Assembly: GCF_041320705.1 (NCBI RefSeq)
Contig: NZ_JBGGTQ010000006.1
Span: 62,001-126,000 of the forward strand
Reading direction: 5' to 3'
From: Kineococcus mangrovi
Lineage (GTDB): Bacteria > Actinomycetota > Actinomycetes > Actinomycetales > Kineococcaceae
DNA length: 64,000 nucleotides
In this document: piece after piece, positions 17,149 to 24,602 of the stretch
Layout: every line of letters begins with the position of its first letter
Numbering within the stretch: the first letter of the stretch is position 1
Notes under the pieces: generated by a model
The model's input: the letters and a program-made list of their open reading frames with translations, nothing else
Told to the model about the DNA's origin: nothing
Databases searched by the model: none
Program-made: the position numbers and the translations under genes

Positions 17149-17454
17149 GTGGAGCACCCCCGTCGCGCAGCGGCCCTCGTCACCGGCGCGGCCGGTCTGC
17201 TCGCGGCCTCGGCCTGCGTCGTGGGGACCTCGGTCGGGCAGGTCGCCGGGCCGGCGGCGTCACCGCCGGTCCGGGCGAGCAGCGCCCCCTCGGCCGAGTT
17301 CGTCGCTCCCCTGCACGTGCCCGCGCCGCCGGCCGGTGTCCTCGGCCCGGCGGGGGGCGAGGCGGCCGACGGGGGCGCGGGCGTGCTGGGGCCCGAGGAC
17401 GTGATCACCCCGACCCCGACCGTGCCGCTGCGCGCCGTGATCCGGCCCGCCTGA
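17149..17454 (+). CDS. small exported or lipoprotein-like protein
   Basis: The 101-residue protein starts at GTG 17149, preceded by AGGAGAG. A hydrophobic signal segment ends in LAASAC (Cys about residue 21), which resembles a lipobox. The mature part is short, Ala/Pro/Gly-rich and of low complexity, without a recognised domain. If the Cys is lipidated it would be membrane-anchored on the outer face. Function unknown. Confidence 0.55.
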   Translation: MEHPRRAAALVTGAAGLLAASACVVGTSVGQVAGPAASPPVRASSAPSAEFVAPLHVPAPPAGVLGPAGGEAADGGAGVLGPEDVITPTPTVPLRAVIRPA

Positions 17455-17460
17455 GGGCGG

Positions 17461-17479
17461 GGACCCCGGCTCGGGGTCC
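17461..17479. terminator. hairpin between convergent genes
   Basis: GGACCCCG (17461-17468), loop of three, CGGGGTCC (17472-17479). It lies in the 41-base gap between convergent genes, so it can terminate either. Confidence 0.6.
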
Positions 17480-17495
17480 GGGGACGACCCCGACG

Positions 17496-17762
17496 TCACG
17501 GGCCGGCGACGAGGGTGAGGACCACCCACGTCGCCGGGAGCAGCAGCGTCGCGAGGACCCCCGCCACGACCAGCCGGGGCGAACGGGCCGCGGCACCGGA
17601 GAACGTGGCCGCCAGGCCGAGGGCGACCGCCGCCGCTCCGACGACCAGGGGCCCCAGCGACCCGGCCCGGTGGGCCCACGGGAGGCAGACCGCGCACACG
17701 ACGGCCAGCACCAGGGCCGTGATCGACCACCGCGCAGCGGTCGGTCCGCTCAGCACCTGCAC
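17496..17762 (-). CDS. small three-helix membrane protein
   Basis: The 88-residue hydrophobic protein has three predicted helices (about 13-30, 36-55, 62-85) and no recognised family or motif. It is on the same strand as the hypothetical gene upstream and 64 bases from it. Confidence 0.55.
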   Translation of the reverse strand: MQVLSGPTAARWSITALVLAVVCAVCLPWAHRAGSLGPLVVGAAAVALGLAATFSGAAARSPRLVVAGVLATLLLPATWVVLTLVAGP

Positions 17763-17826
17763 GACCTGCCCCGCGGGGTGGTTCCGCGGCCGCGGGGCAG
17801 CACCGGCGCGCGCTCCGGACCGGGGC

Positions 17827-18435
17827 TCACCCCGGCGTCACCAGCGGCGCCGCGCAGCGGCGGTGCGCGGCCTCGACCTCCTCCTGCTGGCGCCGGGCCC
17901 GGTCGGCCAGGCCCCGGACCCCCGAGGTCCAGTCGCCGCGCAGCTCCTGGACGGCGACCAGCTCCCCGAGCAGGCGCGCGGCCACCGCGCGCCGGTGCAG
18001 CCCGCCGAGCACGTCCTCCAGGGCCAGCAACGCCTCCACGACCGCGGCCCGCGCCGGGTGCGCCGTCGGCAGCACCCCCGCGACCCGGTCGAGCACGGGC
18101 AACCGGTGCAGGAGCGGGGCGACGCGGCCGGCGTGGGCGGACAGCCAGCCGACGCCGACGACGGCCCAGTCGGTGCTCGCGCCGAGCCGCCGCATGGCCG
18201 TCCGCAGCGCGGCCCGGTCGGCCGCGACCTCGCGGCGGACCCGCAGCAGCGTCGTGCGCTCGCCGGCCAGGACGTCGAGGGCGGCGGCCCGTCGCAGCTG
18301 CTCGGCGAGCCCGGTCGCGGCGGCGAGCTGCTCGTTGAGGTAGGCGCGCAGGACGGGGTCCGCGTCGGGGGTCCCGCGGCGCCGCCCGGGGACCAGCGCG
18401 GCGATCGTGGGCACGAGGAGGACGCTAACCCGCAT
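17827..18435 (-). CDS. hypothetical helical protein
   Basis: This protein of up to 202 residues is rich in Ala, Arg and Leu, with long amphipathic helices and no cysteine-based or catalytic motif that I recognise. The listed ATG 18435 overlaps the start codon of the divergent VOC-like gene. GTG 18414 (VPTIAALVPG) is a plausible start that avoids that overlap. No function can be assigned. Confidence 0.6.
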   Translation of the reverse strand: MRVSVLLVPTIAALVPGRRRGTPDADPVLRAYLNEQLAAATGLAEQLRRAAALDVLAGERTTLLRVRREVAADRAALRTAMRRLGASTDWAVVGVGWLSAHAGRVAPLLHRLPVLDRVAGVLPTAHPARAAVVEALLALEDVLGGLHRRAVAARLLGELVAVQELRGDWTSGVRGLADRARRQQEEVEAAHRRCAAPLVTPG

Positions 18436-19060
18436 GGAGTTCCTGCGCGCCCTGCCGGTCCTGCCGGTCCACGACCTCGACGCCGAGACCGCCTTCTACG
18501 CGGCGCTGTCGTTCCACGTGCAGCACCGCGAGGACGGCTTCGCCGCGCTGGAGAGCGGGGAGGTGGTCTTCGGCCTGCGCCGGGTCCCGGCCGACGTGCC
18601 GGTCCCGCCGGCCGGGGTGTCCTGGCAGGTGGAGGTCGACGACGTCGCCGAGGTGCTCGCGGGAGCGCGCGCGGGCGGCCTGCTCGTCCGCGAGGCGCCG
18701 CACCAGCGCGACGGCGGTCGCTGGACCCTGCGCCTGCTCACCCCCGCCGGCTACGAGCTGGTCCTCGACGGTCCCTCCTCGGGCACGACCGTCCTGGACC
18801 TGCGGTCCCTGGCGCTGTCGCTGCCGGACGTCGTCGAGCTGGTCGACGAGGGCCGGACGGGGTTCCGGCGGATCGGCGGCGCGTGGTTGGCGCGGGTGGC
18901 CGGCGACCACGCCGAGCTGCACACCGGCGAGGGGCCCGGCGGGGTGACGGCGGTGGACCTGCGCACGGTGACGCGCGAGCACCTGGAGGAGCTGCTGCGA
19001 TCGGCGTGGGAGGTCACCCCCGGACCCGTCGCCGACGTGGGACCACTGCGCACGGAGTGA
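18434..19060 (+). CDS. VOC (glyoxalase-fold) superfamily protein
   Basis: The 208-residue protein begins MEFLRALPVLPVHDLDAETAFYAAL, the usual opening beta-alpha unit of the vicinal oxygen chelate fold. VFGLRRVPADVPVPP, WQVEVDD and GRWTLRLLTPAGYELVL follow, the last resembling the C-terminal strand with its Glu ligand. The C-terminal 80 residues are an additional domain. VOC proteins include lyases, dioxygenases and antibiotic-binding proteins; this one's ligand is unknown. The start at ATG 18434 is chosen because the family motif begins immediately after it. Confidence 0.7.
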   Translation: MEFLRALPVLPVHDLDAETAFYAALSFHVQHREDGFAALESGEVVFGLRRVPADVPVPPAGVSWQVEVDDVAEVLAGARAGGLLVREAPHQRDGGRWTLRLLTPAGYELVLDGPSSGTTVLDLRSLALSLPDVVELVDEGRTGFRRIGGAWLARVAGDHAELHTGEGPGGVTAVDLRTVTREHLEELLRSAWEVTPGPVADVGPLRTE

Positions 19061-19183
19061 CGGGTGTGACACACGGTGACGGTCGTGGTGCGGTGAGCTG
19101 CGGTGTTCCGGTGGAACGCTCCCCCCTGGTCACGTAGCGTGTTTAAGCGATCACACGATCGGGGAGACACAGGGGGAAGAACG

Positions 19184-19834
19184 ATGGACGCTGCGCAGGG
19201 CGGCACGATCATGACCGAGGGGCCCGCGGTCGACACCACGGTCACCCTCATGCCCACGAGCGCCGCCGGCGCGGGCGCCTGGCGCACCGGGACGGTCCGC
19301 TCGTGGACGGCCGGTGCCGCCGGTCTCGTCGTGACCAGCCACGTCACCGCCAGCCGAGCGACGGTCGAGGAGCTCGACGGTCAGCGCGTCTGGGTCAGCA
19401 CCGACCCCGGCGACGGTTCCGCCGTCACCCCGCACGCCGTCTTCCAGGCCGTCGCCCGGGCCCACCGCGACGACGAGCTCGCGCTCACCGGCGTGATGCT
19501 GCTGGCCGCGGAGACCCGTCGCGGCGCCGTCCGCGCCCCCGTGTCCCTGCCGGCCCACCTCACGACCACCGACGGCGTCGCCGACGTCCGCACCGTCGAC
19601 TACTCCCGCACCGGCATGCGCATCGAGGGCGCCGCCGACGTGCCCGGCGGCACGGACGTCGAGGTCGCCCTCGAACTGGCCGACGGCCTCGAGGTCCACG
19701 GCCGCGGCGAGGTCGTCCGCGTCGACGAGGAGTCCGGCGAGGCCGTCGTGCGCTTCGTCGAGCTGGAGGAGGGGGCCGCCGAGGCCCTGGAGCGCAGCGT
19801 CCTCACGGAGCTGGCGCGGCAGAACCGCCCCTGA
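19184..19834 (+). CDS. PilZ-domain c-di-GMP-binding protein
   Basis: The 216-residue protein has an N-terminal YcgR-like beta domain (about 1-110) and a C-terminal PilZ domain (about 112-205). The c-di-GMP signature appears as RRGAVRAPVSLPAH (RxxxR-type) and DYSRTGMRIEG (D/NxSxxG). It should bind cyclic di-GMP and relay it to a partner, classically motility or exopolysaccharide control. A GGDEF-type protein is encoded 5 kb away at 13.1-14.3 kb. ATG 19184 follows GGGGGAAG. A strong hairpin terminator lies downstream. Confidence 0.85.
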   Translation: MDAAQGGTIMTEGPAVDTTVTLMPTSAAGAGAWRTGTVRSWTAGAAGLVVTSHVTASRATVEELDGQRVWVSTDPGDGSAVTPHAVFQAVARAHRDDELALTGVMLLAAETRRGAVRAPVSLPAHLTTTDGVADVRTVDYSRTGMRIEGAADVPGGTDVEVALELADGLEVHGRGEVVRVDEESGEAVVRFVELEEGAAEALERSVLTELARQNRP

Positions 19835-19864
19835 CACCCGCACCGTCCGACCCGCACGCGCAGC

Positions 19865-19892
19865 ACCCCCGGACCGGGACCGGTCCGGGGGT
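19865..19892 (+). terminator. strong hairpin after PilZ gene
   Basis: Eleven-base perfect arms (ACCCCCGGACC at 19865-19875 and complement at 19882-19892) around a six-base loop, 31 bases past the stop. It also faces the convergent DUF5666 gene. Confidence 0.75.
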
Positions 19893-19917
19893 GTCGTGCG
19901 CCGGCACGACGGGCGGG

Positions 19918-20808
19918 TCAGCCGAGGCTGGTCGGCTCACCGTCCCCCGGCGCCGGGGAGGCGCTGTCCGCGGGCGGTGCCGGAGCCCCGACCGGCGGGG
20001 TGGGCGGAGCCGGGTGCCCGACCTCGACGCGGGTGGCGGTGAAGGAACCGTCGTCGCCGACGGCCGTGCCCACCGCGGCCTCGGCGTGCACGTGCTCACC
20101 CACCGTGATCGAGGACGCGTCGGCGGTCTCGCCGTCCCGCAGGACCCGCGCCCCGGCGACGTCGACGACCGTGCTGGTCCCGTCGGGCCCGGTGAGGGTC
20201 AGCTCGTCCCCGTCGATCGCCGTCACGTCGCCGTGGGCGCGCACCGGCTCGACCACGACCCGGGACGCAGTGCGGTCGTCGGCCGTCGAGCCGGACGTGA
20301 GGTCGACGTGGACGCGCTGCCCGACGGTGATCGCGTCGCGGTCGGCGGTCTGCTCGCCCTGGCCGGGGCCCTGGTCGAGCACGACGACGGTGTCGTCGGT
20401 GAGGGTGACGACGGTCTGCTCCCCGCGCGGGGCGGTGAGGGTCAGGGTGTCGCCGTCGAGCGCCGTCACGGTCCCGCCGGCGGGCGGGCCGACGCGGTCA
20501 CCCCGGCCCGGACCGGCGGGCCCGGCACCGGGACCACCGTCGGGACCGCAGCCGGGGGCGGGTGCGGTGCCGTCACCGGGGAGTCCCGGCGACGCGGGGG
20601 CGGACGCGGACGGGCTGGGCGCGGTGCCGTCGGGGGTGCCGGGCGCGCTGGTGGCGGCGCTGCCCGCGGCGACGGCGGCCGTCGCGGCGAGCCCCCCGGC
20701 GGCCGTCGCCACGACGGCACCGAGGACGAACCTCCGGACGCGGGCGCTGCGACGTGCGGTGCCGGGCGCGGCGGGGTCGGTCGGGTCGGTGGGGCGGGTG
20801 GTCGTCAC
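19918..20808 (-). CDS. membrane-anchored protein with two DUF5666-like repeats
   Basis: The 296-residue protein has a basic N-terminus, one hydrophobic helix (about 26-48) and a Pro/Gly/Ser-rich linker. Two similar beta-rich units follow (about 108-170 and 188-260) sharing the pattern GTVTALDGDTLTLT / GDVTAIDGDELTLT and ITVGQRVHV / ITVGEHVHA, as in DUF5666. It is probably anchored to the membrane with an extracellular beta-barrel-like part of unknown role. The GTG 20808 follows GGAGGAG. It is divergent from the two-component genes, whose repeat operators lie between them, so it is a likely regulon member. Confidence 0.75.
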   Translation of the reverse strand: MTTTRPTDPTDPAAPGTARRSARVRRFVLGAVVATAAGGLAATAAVAAGSAATSAPGTPDGTAPSPSASAPASPGLPGDGTAPAPGCGPDGGPGAGPAGPGRGDRVGPPAGGTVTALDGDTLTLTAPRGEQTVVTLTDDTVVVLDQGPGQGEQTADRDAITVGQRVHVDLTSGSTADDRTASRVVVEPVRAHGDVTAIDGDELTLTGPDGTSTVVDVAGARVLRDGETADASSITVGEHVHAEAAVGTAVGDDGSFTATRVEVGHPAPPTPPVGAPAPPADSASPAPGDGEPTSLG

Positions 20809-20884
20809 GGTGCTCCTCCAGGTCGCTCTGGCTGGTCCTCACCGGGACCTCCAGGTCCGCGGCGAGGTCCACACCACCGGCCGG

Positions 20885-20943
20885 ACCTGAAGCCGACCTG
20901 AAGCGGGTGCGTTCCGCCGCAGTCCTTCAGGTCCTCTTCAGCC
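20885..20943. promoter_or_regulatory. OmpR-type response-regulator binding array
   Basis: Two ACCTGAAG direct repeats at 20885 and 20896 (11-base period) are followed, 22 bases after the second, by the reverse-complement pair CTTCAGGT at 20925 and CTTCAG at 20936 (again 11 bases apart). Tandem half-sites one helical turn apart are the hallmark of winged-helix OmpR/PhoP regulators. The array sits between the divergent DUF5666 and response-regulator starts. Confidence 0.85.
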
Positions 20944-20985
20944 CGCGCGCTGGCCGCGACCCCCCGGCTCTGCGATGTTCGTCCG

Positions 20986-21696
20986 GTGCCCGCCGCAGCC
21001 GTCCGGGTCCTCCTCGTCGAGGACGACCCGCTCATCGCCGAGTCCGTCACCCAGGCGCTCACCGACACCGGGATGGTCGTGCGCGCCCGCCCCGACGGCC
21101 GCGGTCTCGACGAGGTCGTCGAGGGGTTCCGCCCCGACATCGCCGTGCTCGACGTCATGCTCCCCGGCGAGGACGGCACGTCCCTGGCCCGGCGGGTGTG
21201 CGTGCCCCGGGACGTCCCCGTCGTCTTCGTCACGGCCCGCGACGACGTCGACGACCGGCTCTCCGGCTTCGCCGCCGGCGCCGACGACTACGTGGTCAAA
21301 CCCTTCGCCGTCGAGGAGCTGCTCGTGCGGCTGCGGGCGGTGCTGCGCCGGTCCGGGCGCACGCCCCAGGTCGTCGAGGTGGGCGACCTCGTCGTCGACG
21401 AGTCCGCCGCCGTGGCCCTGCGCGACGGGGTACCCCTGGACCTGACGGCGACGGAGTTCCGGCTGCTGGCCCAGCTCGTCCGCCACCGCGGGCGGACCCT
21501 GTCCAAGCTGCAGCTGCTCACCCAGGTCTGGGGCTACGAGCACTACGACCAGAACCTCGTCGAGGTCCACGTCAGCGCCCTGCGCCGCAAGCTGGAGGAG
21601 CACGGGCCGCGGCTCGTCCACACCGTCCGGGGCCTCGGCTACGTCCTGCGCGTCCCCACCGCCCCGACCACCGGGGACGGGGACGGGGACGGCTGA
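20986..21696 (+). CDS. OmpR-family response regulator
   Basis: The 236-residue protein has a receiver domain (about 5-118) with acidic pocket EDD, phosphoacceptor Asp in AVLDVMLPGEDG (about residue 54), a Thr in VFVTARDD and Lys in YVVKPF. A winged-helix DNA-binding domain follows (about 135-228), with LTATEFRLLAQLVRH and VEVHVSALRRKL. GTG 20986 lies 42 bases after the operator array, consistent with autoregulation. The kinase gene follows three bases after its stop. Confidence 0.95.
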   Translation: MPAAAVRVLLVEDDPLIAESVTQALTDTGMVVRARPDGRGLDEVVEGFRPDIAVLDVMLPGEDGTSLARRVCVPRDVPVVFVTARDDVDDRLSGFAAGADDYVVKPFAVEELLVRLRAVLRRSGRTPQVVEVGDLVVDESAAVALRDGVPLDLTATEFRLLAQLVRHRGRTLSKLQLLTQVWGYEHYDQNLVEVHVSALRRKLEEHGPRLVHTVRGLGYVLRVPTAPTTGDGDGDG

Positions 21697-21699
21697 GAA

Positions 21700-23067
21700 G
21701 TGCGCACGGTCTCCCTGCGCCGCCGCGTGGTCGCCGTCGCGACCGCCGTGCTCGCGGCGCTGCTGCTCGCCGTCGGGATCTTCGTCGACACCGACCTCGG
21801 CTCCCGGTTGCGCGAGGACGCCCGGGCGCGGCTCGCGGCGCTGGCCGAGCTCGGGGTGCAGCTCGACGGCACGGTCGACGACCAGACGCTCGTCGACCGG
21901 CTCGCGACCGCGGGCGCGAGCGCCGAGCTGGAGACCGGTGACGGCACGGTCGTCGGCACTCCCGGCCCCCCGGGACCCGGTGGCCCCCCGGGACCGGCCG
22001 GTGGACCCGCGCGGGGCCCGGGGGCCGCCGTCGTCCAGGACGGGGACCTGCTGCGCACCACCCGCACCCTCGGCGAGGGCCGGGTCCTCGTCCTCACGAC
22101 GTCGCTGCGACCCGTCGAGGACGCCCGCGCCCAGTTCCGCCGCTCGATGCTGCTGGGCGCGCTCGCGGGCCTGGCGCTCGCCGTCGTCGCCCTGCGGCTG
22201 CTGCTGGGCCGGGCCCTCGCGCCGCTGGACACCATGACCGCCACGGCCCGCTCGATCGCCGACGGCGGCCGTGGGCGGCGCCTGACCCCGGACCGCACCG
22301 ACACCGAGCTGGGCCGCACCGCCGCCGCCTTCGACGCCATGCTCGACTCCCTGGAAGGGGCCGAGCAGCGCGCCACCCGGTCACGGGACCGGTTGCAGCG
22401 CTTCCTGTCCGACGTCGCGCACGACCTGCGGACCCCGCTGGCCGCCGTCACCGCGGCCGCCGAGCGGCTGCTGCTGGACACCGGGGACGGGCCCCGGCGC
22501 CAGGACCGCGAGGAGGCCGCCGTCCGCATCGTGCGGGAGGCGCGGCGCGCGGCCCAGCTCGTGACGGACCTGCTGGCGGTCTCCCGGCTGGAGGAGCTGC
22601 ACCCGCGCGCGGTGCCCACCGACCTCGCCACCCTGGTCCGCGCCGCGGTCGAGGAGGCGGGTCCCCTCGGTCAGGGCGTGAGCGTGCGCACGACCGCCGT
22701 CGACGCGGTCGCCGACCCCGACCACGTCCGCCGCGTCCTGGTGAACCTGCTGTCCAACGCGCGCCGGGCCGCCCCCGCCGGGCCCGTCGTCGTCACCGTC
22801 GACCGGTGGCAGGAGCAGGGCCGCGTCGTCGTCGCCGACGGCGGGCCCGGCATCGCCCCGGCCGACCGCGAGCGCGTCTTCGACCGCCTCGTCCGGCTCG
22901 ACCCCGCCCGCGCGGGTGACGGCGGGTCGGGGCTGGGGCTGTCGATCTCCCGCGGCCTGGCGCGGGCCGGTGGCGGGGAGCTGCGGTGCGCGGACCCGGG
23001 CGAGGCGGGCCTGCCGCCGGACCTGCCGGGCGGGGCGGTCCTCGTCCTCACCGTCCCCACCGAGTGA
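21700..23067 (+). CDS. two-component sensor histidine kinase
   Basis: The 455-residue protein has an N-terminal transmembrane helix (about 8-28), a short extracytoplasmic region with a Gly/Pro-rich stretch (about 88-107), a second helix (about 148-172) and a HAMP domain. The dimerisation box is FLSDVAHDLRTPLAAV with the phosphorylated His near residue 240. The ATP-binding domain shows NLLSNARRA (N box), VADGGPGIAP (G1) and GGSGLGLSISRGL (G2). The small sensor region gives no ligand hint. It is co-transcribed with the response regulator. Confidence 0.95.
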   Translation: MRTVSLRRRVVAVATAVLAALLLAVGIFVDTDLGSRLREDARARLAALAELGVQLDGTVDDQTLVDRLATAGASAELETGDGTVVGTPGPPGPGGPPGPAGGPARGPGAAVVQDGDLLRTTRTLGEGRVLVLTTSLRPVEDARAQFRRSMLLGALAGLALAVVALRLLLGRALAPLDTMTATARSIADGGRGRRLTPDRTDTELGRTAAAFDAMLDSLEGAEQRATRSRDRLQRFLSDVAHDLRTPLAAVTAAAERLLLDTGDGPRRQDREEAAVRIVREARRAAQLVTDLLAVSRLEELHPRAVPTDLATLVRAAVEEAGPLGQGVSVRTTAVDAVADPDHVRRVLVNLLSNARRAAPAGPVVVTVDRWQEQGRVVVADGGPGIAPADRERVFDRLVRLDPARAGDGGSGLGLSISRGLARAGGGELRCADPGEAGLPPDLPGGAVLVLTVPTE

Positions 23068-23440
23068 CGGCCACCTGTGCCCTGGACTGCGCGTAGTGAC
23101 CGTTCGCGCTCGCCGGTCGACCCGGAACCGTCCCCGAGAGGGGCAGTCGGTGCCCCGGGTACCTCGTGGTGTCGTCCACGGTCGACGTCCTGACCAGGAG
23201 GCCGGCTGCGAGAGAACCAGCGCATCGCTGACGCCGTCGATCGGCGAGACAGGCAGCGGGTTGCGGCGTCGAAGCGCTCCGCGTCCACAGGCGGGGGACC
23301 GTTCATTGCAGCGCGGAAGCGACTGGACGACCATGGGAGCCACCGGCGCGCCGGTGGAGAGCGGGTGAGGTCGTGCGGTTCAGTGGTGCGGTCGCGAGCA
23401 CGAACGGCGACGGGAGTCGAGGGACAGCGGAGGAGGAATC
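23068..23440. other. 373-base intergenic region upstream of VapBC45-like pair
   Basis: No gene is supported here. It holds an 18-base perfect palindrome at 23340-23357 and a strong Shine-Dalgarno sequence (GGAGGAGGAA) just before the antitoxin start. Confidence 0.5.
23340..23357. promoter_or_regulatory. 18-base perfect palindrome, candidate operator
   Basis: CCACCGGCGCGCCGGTGG, 83 bases before the antitoxin gene start. Toxin-antitoxin promoters are normally repressed through such palindromes, but a hairpin terminator for the upstream kinase gene is an equal alternative. Confidence 0.45.
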
Positions 23441-24136
23441 GTGACGGGGAAAGACGATGAGCGGTTCACGGTCCCGCTCTACTCGGTGGCTGAGGCGGCG
23501 CGGCACTTGGATCGCATGCCTGCCTCGACGCTCAGCACGTGGGTCGACGGGTACGTGCGTGGGCAGCACGGGCAGTACCGGGGCGAGCCCCTGGTGACTG
23601 CGTTCACACCGAAGCGGCGGGGCTACCCGCGCCTTCCCTTCGTGGGTCTCGCCGAGGCTTACGCCCTCAACGCCTTTCGCAAGGCTGGTGTCCCGCTGCA
23701 GCGCATCCGAGCCTCGCTCGACGCTCTCGTCGCCGAACGAGGACCCCATGCCCTGGCGAGCGAACACCTCATCACCGACGGCGCTGAGGTGCTGTGGCAC
23801 GTTCAAGCTGAAGGCGAGCGCGAAGCCTTGGAACAACTCGTCGTTCCGCGTCTCGGCCAGCGCGTCTTCACCCGTGTCGTGGAGCAGTACCTGCGAGAGG
23901 TGCAGTTCGACGACGGGTACGCCAGCCTGATCTGGCTGCCGCGCTACCGCGACGCCCATCTCGACGTCGTCATCGACCCGCAGCGCGCTGGGGGACAGCC
24001 GATCTTCGCCAGGACGGGCGTCGCAGTGGACAACGTCCTGGGGCGGATCCGCGGCGGAGAAGACCCCGAGGAGACGGCTCGGGACTTCGGGATCCCCAGT
24101 GAAGACCTCCGGACCGCCCTCGAACTCAGCGCGTGA
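23441..24136 (+). CDS. VapB45-like antitoxin (DUF433)
   Basis: The 231-residue protein has an N-terminal helix-turn-helix-like segment (YSVAEAARHLDRMPASTLSTW, split here for length), a middle region with AYALNAFRKAGVPLQRIRASLDAL, and a C-terminal DUF433 motif (GEDPEETARDFGIPSEDL). Size and order match the Mycobacterium tuberculosis VapB45 type (Rv2018). It should neutralise the downstream PIN-like toxin and repress the operon. GTG 23441 follows GGAGGAGGAATC. The stop overlaps the toxin start by four bases. Confidence 0.8.
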   Translation: MTGKDDERFTVPLYSVAEAARHLDRMPASTLSTWVDGYVRGQHGQYRGEPLVTAFTPKRRGYPRLPFVGLAEAYALNAFRKAGVPLQRIRASLDALVAERGPHALASEHLITDGAEVLWHVQAEGEREALEQLVVPRLGQRVFTRVVEQYLREVQFDDGYASLIWLPRYRDAHLDVVIDPQRAGGQPIFARTGVAVDNVLGRIRGGEDPEETARDFGIPSEDLRTALELSA

Positions 24137-24555
24137 CGGGGGAACACATCCCGCTGCGCATCCACCAGGAAACGATCTTCGTCGACCGCAGTCTCGGAGC
24201 AGCGATCGTGCCGGACGGTCTACGGGCGGCAGGGCTGACGATCAAGACCATGCGCGATGTCTACGGCGAGGCACCAGGCGCCGCCACGGCAGACGTCGAC
24301 TGGATCGCCATGGCCGGCGACCGGGGTTGGATCATGTTCCACAAGGACGCCCGGATACGACGCAACGAACGTGAGCGACAGGCGGTGACGGAGCATGCGG
24401 GACGCATGTTCTGCATCACCAACGCCAACACCACCGGAGCGGACAACCTGCACCGTTTCCTCCGGTGCCTGGCAGCCATCGATCGTGCCGCGGCTCACCC
24501 GGGACCTTTCATCTACGGTGTGGACGCCACGTCCATCCGCAAGCTCTTCCCCTGA
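24133..24555 (+). CDS. VapC45-like PIN-domain toxin
   Basis: The 140-residue protein has a PIN-like layout. The first acidic residue lies in IFVDRSLG (Asp 18), then TMRDVYGE, then DVDWIAMAGDRGWIMFHKD carrying further acidic residues, and a basic RIRRNERE helix. This matches the VapC45/DUF5615-like subgroup found with DUF433 antitoxins (Rv2019). Such proteins are predicted ribonucleases; this one's RNA target is unknown. GTG 24133 overlaps the antitoxin stop. The gene ends 47 bases before the convergent end of pcnA. Confidence 0.75.
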   Translation: MTGEHIPLRIHQETIFVDRSLGAAIVPDGLRAAGLTIKTMRDVYGEAPGAATADVDWIAMAGDRGWIMFHKDARIRRNERERQAVTEHAGRMFCITNANTTGADNLHRFLRCLAAIDRAAAHPGPFIYGVDATSIRKLFP

Positions 24556-24602
24556 CCGAGAACGACGGGTGGTGTGGAACCAGATCATCGGACTCCGGCG
24601 TC

